From contig VSOZ01000006.1 in assembly GCA_009775095.1 (NCBI GenBank), positions 1 to 64,000 on the forward strand: a DNA stretch of 64,000 nt. Reading direction: 5' to 3'. A program made the translations under genes and the position numbers. Positions 61,304 through 64,000 of this stretch are shown piece after piece (within the stretch, counting starts at the first letter, position 1; the number at the start of each line of letters is the position of its first letter). Source of the stretch: Muribaculum sp. (GTDB lineage Bacteria > Bacteroidota > Bacteroidia > Bacteroidales > Muribaculaceae). Under the pieces are notes generated by a model that made no database searches, was not told where the DNA came from, and worked only from the letters and a program-made list of their open reading frames with translations.

Positions 61304-62383
61304 ATGAGAGTCTTGGTCATATCCAATATGTATCCGTCAAAAAAAGATCCTTACTATGGGACTTTTGTTAAGATGTTTTTTGAGGATTTAAATAAATTAG
61401 ATAATACTGATACTAAATTAATTGCTATTAAAGGTCGTCGATTGGCAATTATGTCTAAGATAAGAGCTTATATCTCGTTTTATTCGCAAATAATTTTAAA
61501 ATTAGTATTATATAAATATGATTTGATTTATGTTCACACTATTTCACATACATCATTGCCACTGAGATTTATCTCAATTTTTAGACGACTGAATTTGATA
61601 TTTAATATTCATGGTGATGATTTACTAACAACTACAAAGTTAGCAGGGATCTTAAAGAATATTTCGCTCCCATTATTACAAAAATCTAATAAAATTGTTG
61701 TCCCGACTGAATATTTCAAAGATGTTTTATTAAACGAAATGCCATTTATTTCAATGGAAAAAATAATAATTTCTCCCTCAGGTGGGATTTCAAAAAAATT
61801 TTTCTTGAAGCATAGCTTGATATCGTCTTCACATATCCCCAAAATAGGTTATGTTTCAAGAATTGATGCTGGAAAAGGTTGGGATATTTTATTGAGAGCT
61901 TTATCCCTCTTAAAAGATGATGGAATTGAGTTTGTTGCTGAATTCTATGGACGTGGTGATGATGTAAGAAATTTTAAATCTAAGATTAACGAATTTAATT
62001 TGTCTGATATGGTTAAATATTATGGCCCAAAGTCTCATGAAGAACTCCCGCAAATATATAGCTCGTTTGACATATTTGTTTTTCCTACAATCCGCAAGGG
62101 AGAGAGTTTGGGACTCGTCGGATTGGAAGCAATGGCATCCGGTACTCCGGTAATAGGTAGCGATATTGGTGGATTGAGGTCTTATATAAAGGATAATGTT
62201 AATGGGATGATGTTTCCGCCGGGTGATCATGTAGAATTGTATAAGCGGTTGAAGTCGTTTCTTTCGCGTGATGATACCGAGAGATTAATCATGTCTATTA
62301 ATGCAAAGAAAACAGCGGAAATGTATGAATCGTCCAAAGTAAATAGAGCGTTATTTGAAAAGGTTGGGCTTATTAAGAGTTAG
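61304..62383 (+). CDS. Family 4 (GT-B) glycosyltransferase
   Basis: 359 residues. N-terminal MRVLVISNMYPSKKDPYYGTF, the interdomain IGYVSRIDAGKGWDILLRAL and the donor site FPTIRKGESLGLVGLEAMASG with the EX7E motif, then GSDIGGLRSYIKD. It adds a sugar to the repeat unit on the cytoplasmic side. It starts 9 bases after the acyltransferase stop. Confidence 0.9.
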   Translation: MRVLVISNMYPSKKDPYYGTFVKMFFEDLNKLDNTDTKLIAIKGRRLAIMSKIRAYISFYSQIILKLVLYKYDLIYVHTISHTSLPLRFISIFRRLNLIFNIHGDDLLTTTKLAGILKNISLPLLQKSNKIVVPTEYFKDVLLNEMPFISMEKIIISPSGGISKKFFLKHSLISSSHIPKIGYVSRIDAGKGWDILLRALSLLKDDGIEFVAEFYGRGDDVRNFKSKINEFNLSDMVKYYGPKSHEELPQIYSSFDIFVFPTIRKGESLGLVGLEAMASGTPVIGSDIGGLRSYIKDNVNGMMFPPGDHVELYKRLKSFLSRDDTERLIMSINAKKTAEMYESSKVNRALFEKVGLIKS

Positions 62384-62472
62384 AATGAGACACGACGGTT
62401 TTGTATGTCATAATTTATTATGATAGATATTATTTACCATCTTCAATCTATTTTATATTAAGAATATTGTGC

Positions 62473-63189
62473 ATGGAAAAACTTAAATTTTGCGGATTGA
62501 ACTTTTCGGGTTTATCTAAAAATGCTATTTTAAATAGTAACGCATCATTTCAACAAATCGTAACAGTTGGTGCTGAATTTATTATTGAGGCTCATAAGAA
62601 TGATCTATTAAAAAATATCATAAACGAGAATATTTCGACGTTTGATGGACAAGTTCCATATTTTTTTGCTAAACTGAAAAATAGGAACTTTAAATTTGAA
62701 AAGATTTCGGGTGCAGACTTCATATACGATATATGTAAACGAGCAAAAGAAGAAAAAGGAAGAGTATATTTTTTAGGCGGATATGAAGAAAGTAATCGAG
62801 GGTCTGTTATGAGGCTTCGTGATGCGGGGGTGGAGGCTGATGGTTTTGTAACTGGTTTTATTCCGTATCCTTTTCCGATAGACCGTCTTAATGAAATACG
62901 TCTTAAAATATCTCAATTTAATCCGACATATCTATTTGTTGGATTAGGTATGGGAAAACAGGAATATTTTATATCTGAAAACCGAGCGTTTCTTGAATCT
63001 TGTGGAGTCCGAATTGCAATTGGATGTGGTGGAACAATGGATGTATTCTCTGGAAGGATTAAACGAGCTCCAAGATGGATGCAAAAATCTGGCCTTGAAA
63101 GTTTATATCGAGTAATTAAAGAGCCAAATATGGCTCGATTCAAACGGGTACTTTCCACTTTTAAATTTTTAAAATATATAAATGAATGA
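62473..63189 (+). CDS. WecG/TagA/CpsF family glycosyltransferase (GT26)
   Basis: About 238 residues. VGAEFIIEAHKNDLLKNIIN, TFDGQVPYFFAK (with the conserved D-G), GRVYFLGGYEES, YLFVGLGMGKQEYF and CGGTMDVFSGRIKRAPRWMQ are the family blocks, and the C-terminus LESLYRVIKEP is complete. Family members transfer ManNAc or ManNAcA onto a lipid-linked GlcNAc. That fits the wecB gene next door, which makes UDP-ManNAc. I start at ATG 62473; the upstream in-frame extension has no support. Confidence 0.88.
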   Translation: MEKLKFCGLNFSGLSKNAILNSNASFQQIVTVGAEFIIEAHKNDLLKNIINENISTFDGQVPYFFAKLKNRNFKFEKISGADFIYDICKRAKEEKGRVYFLGGYEESNRGSVMRLRDAGVEADGFVTGFIPYPFPIDRLNEIRLKISQFNPTYLFVGLGMGKQEYFISENRAFLESCGVRIAIGCGGTMDVFSGRIKRAPRWMQKSGLESLYRVIKEPNMARFKRVLSTFKFLKYINE

Positions 63190-63222
63190 AAGTCCATTAA
63201 TATTATCATATATATAATAAAC

Positions 63223-64000
63223 ATGAAAAAAATCATGCTTGTGTTCGGGACCCGTCCCGAAGCGATAAAAATGGCTCCACTTGTTAAGGAGTTTCAGAAA
63301 AATCCTGATAGATTTGATACGATCGTATGTGTGACAGGACAGCACCGACAAATGCTTGATCAGGTACTGGAGATATTCAACATTAAGCCCGATTATGATC
63401 TCGATATCATGAAGCAGGGGCAGGATCTCTATGATATCACTGCAAGAGTGTTGATCGGCATGCGCGATGTGTTAAAAGAAGTTCATCCCGATGTTGTGCT
63501 CGTACATGGCGATACCACAACCTCTACGGCTGCTGCCCTTGCTGCATTTTATCAACAGATCCCTGTGGGGCATGTCGAGGCCGGACTTAGAACGCATAAT
63601 ATTTATTCACCTTGGCCCGAGGAGATGAATCGTCAGATAACGGGACGTATCGCAGCCTATAATTTTTCGCCGACTCAGCTTAGTAGACAAAATTTGCTTG
63701 ATGAAGGAGTGTCTGGAGATAGAATAACAGTGACAGGCAATACTGTTATTGACGCACTCCATTACGTAGTGGATAAAATACATGGAAGTATAGCTCTTGA
63801 AGGTGATTTGATTAGCCAGTTACGTAAGTCTGGATACGATGTGGCAAGACTGCTGAACGGAAGAAGACTTATCTTGATAACAGGTCATCGCCGTGAGAAT
63901 TTCGGCGATGGATTTATTTCGATATGCCGTGCAATCAAAGCTTTAACTGAAAAATATTCCGATGTCGATTTTGTGTATCCCATGCATCTTAATCCCAATG
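63223..64000 (+). CDS. wecB: UDP-N-acetylglucosamine 2-epimerase, cut by the window end
   Basis: 259 complete codons before the right edge (usual length about 375). MKKIMLVFGTRPEAIKMAPL, VCVTGQHRQMLDQVL, VLVHGDTTTSTAAAL, VGHVEAGLRT and LITGHRRENFG are all present. It makes UDP-ManNAc for the adjacent GT26 enzyme. Base composition returns to the level of core genes, unlike the AT-rich genes before it, which suggests it belongs to a conserved flank. Confidence 0.92.
   Translation, partial: MKKIMLVFGTRPEAIKMAPLVKEFQKNPDRFDTIVCVTGQHRQMLDQVLEIFNIKPDYDLDIMKQGQDLYDITARVLIGMRDVLKEVHPDVVLVHGDTTTSTAAALAAFYQQIPVGHVEAGLRTHNIYSPWPEEMNRQITGRIAAYNFSPTQLSRQNLLDEGVSGDRITVTGNTVIDALHYVVDKIHGSIALEGDLISQLRKSGYDVARLLNGRRLILITGHRRENFGDGFISICRAIKALTEKYSDVDFVYPMHLNPN

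Noticed and set aside
52929..63189. CRISPR-like or tandem repeats in the AT-rich block
   Set aside because: Only short AT-rich runs are present; apart from the (AT)7 tract none is regular.

Overview
The window looks like a chromosomal segment of a gut Bacteroidales bacterium, most likely Muribaculaceae or a close relative. This rests on the Bacteroidetes -33/-7 promoter words (TTTG, 19-20 bases, TAnnTTTG) in front of many genes, on lineage-typical families (DUF4835/PorD, DUF5606, DUF5056, DUF6249, Wzi, UpxY), on the recN-porD-coaBC-exonuclease-dnaN cluster, and on a thrA-apgM-thrC operon. The genus is inference. I saw no rRNA, tRNA, CRISPR array or complete insertion sequence.

Layout. 1-656 holds the folded leader of a leftward gene cut off by the window edge and the promoter of an S9 peptidase lipoprotein (657-2765). 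2858-5213 is a BlaI/BlaR-like pair under a large perfect inverted repeat; the M56 membrane protease carries two TonB-type C-terminal domains. A secreted GH2 enzyme follows (5266-8049). 8216-10335 is accessory: a possible small ORF between hairpins and a leftward trio of XRE regulator, HsdR-N-like nuclease and small membrane protein. 10560-11140 is non-coding dispersed repeat. 11241-16081 carries a TlpA-like lipoprotein, pheS, nth, a TRIC-like protein and a GtrA protein.

16190-22529 is one efflux locus: TolC, HlyD/MacA adaptor, MacB-type ATPase and permease, then a LytS-type kinase and a LytTR regulator. 22560-33099 is mostly housekeeping (CPBP protease, lptB, udk, mlaE/mlaF, rlmB, recN, porD, coaBC, exonuclease, dnaN). 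33381-36894 has a patatin lipase, a cytoplasmic GH13 enzyme and prs. 36975-38516 is an ECF sigma factor between two small membrane-protein genes. 38720-40575 is Wzi plus a small lipoprotein. 40667-48096 is the threonine operon followed by lon. 48164-50930 holds a DUF5606 gene, a Yip1 protein, smpB and a GH8 enzyme.

50962-64000 is the most interesting part, a surface polysaccharide locus. It starts with a second copy of the dispersed repeat, then a 156-bp segment bounded by 18-bp inverted repeats directly in front of a upxY antiterminator gene. The only good promoter -7 word in that segment points away from upxY, as expected for an invertible capsule promoter caught in the OFF state. After upxY and an unknown gene in the usual upxZ position, base composition turns strongly AT-rich and the biosynthetic genes follow: flippase, radical SAM protein, pyruvyl transferase, two GT2, a GT4, a Wzy-like polymerase, a hexapeptide acyltransferase, another GT4, a WecG/TagA-type transferase, and wecB running off the right edge. 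The acyltransferase gene carries an (AT)7 tract at its start that breaks its N-terminal frame, so the locus may have two layers of phase variation: promoter inversion for the whole operon and repeat slippage for one modification.
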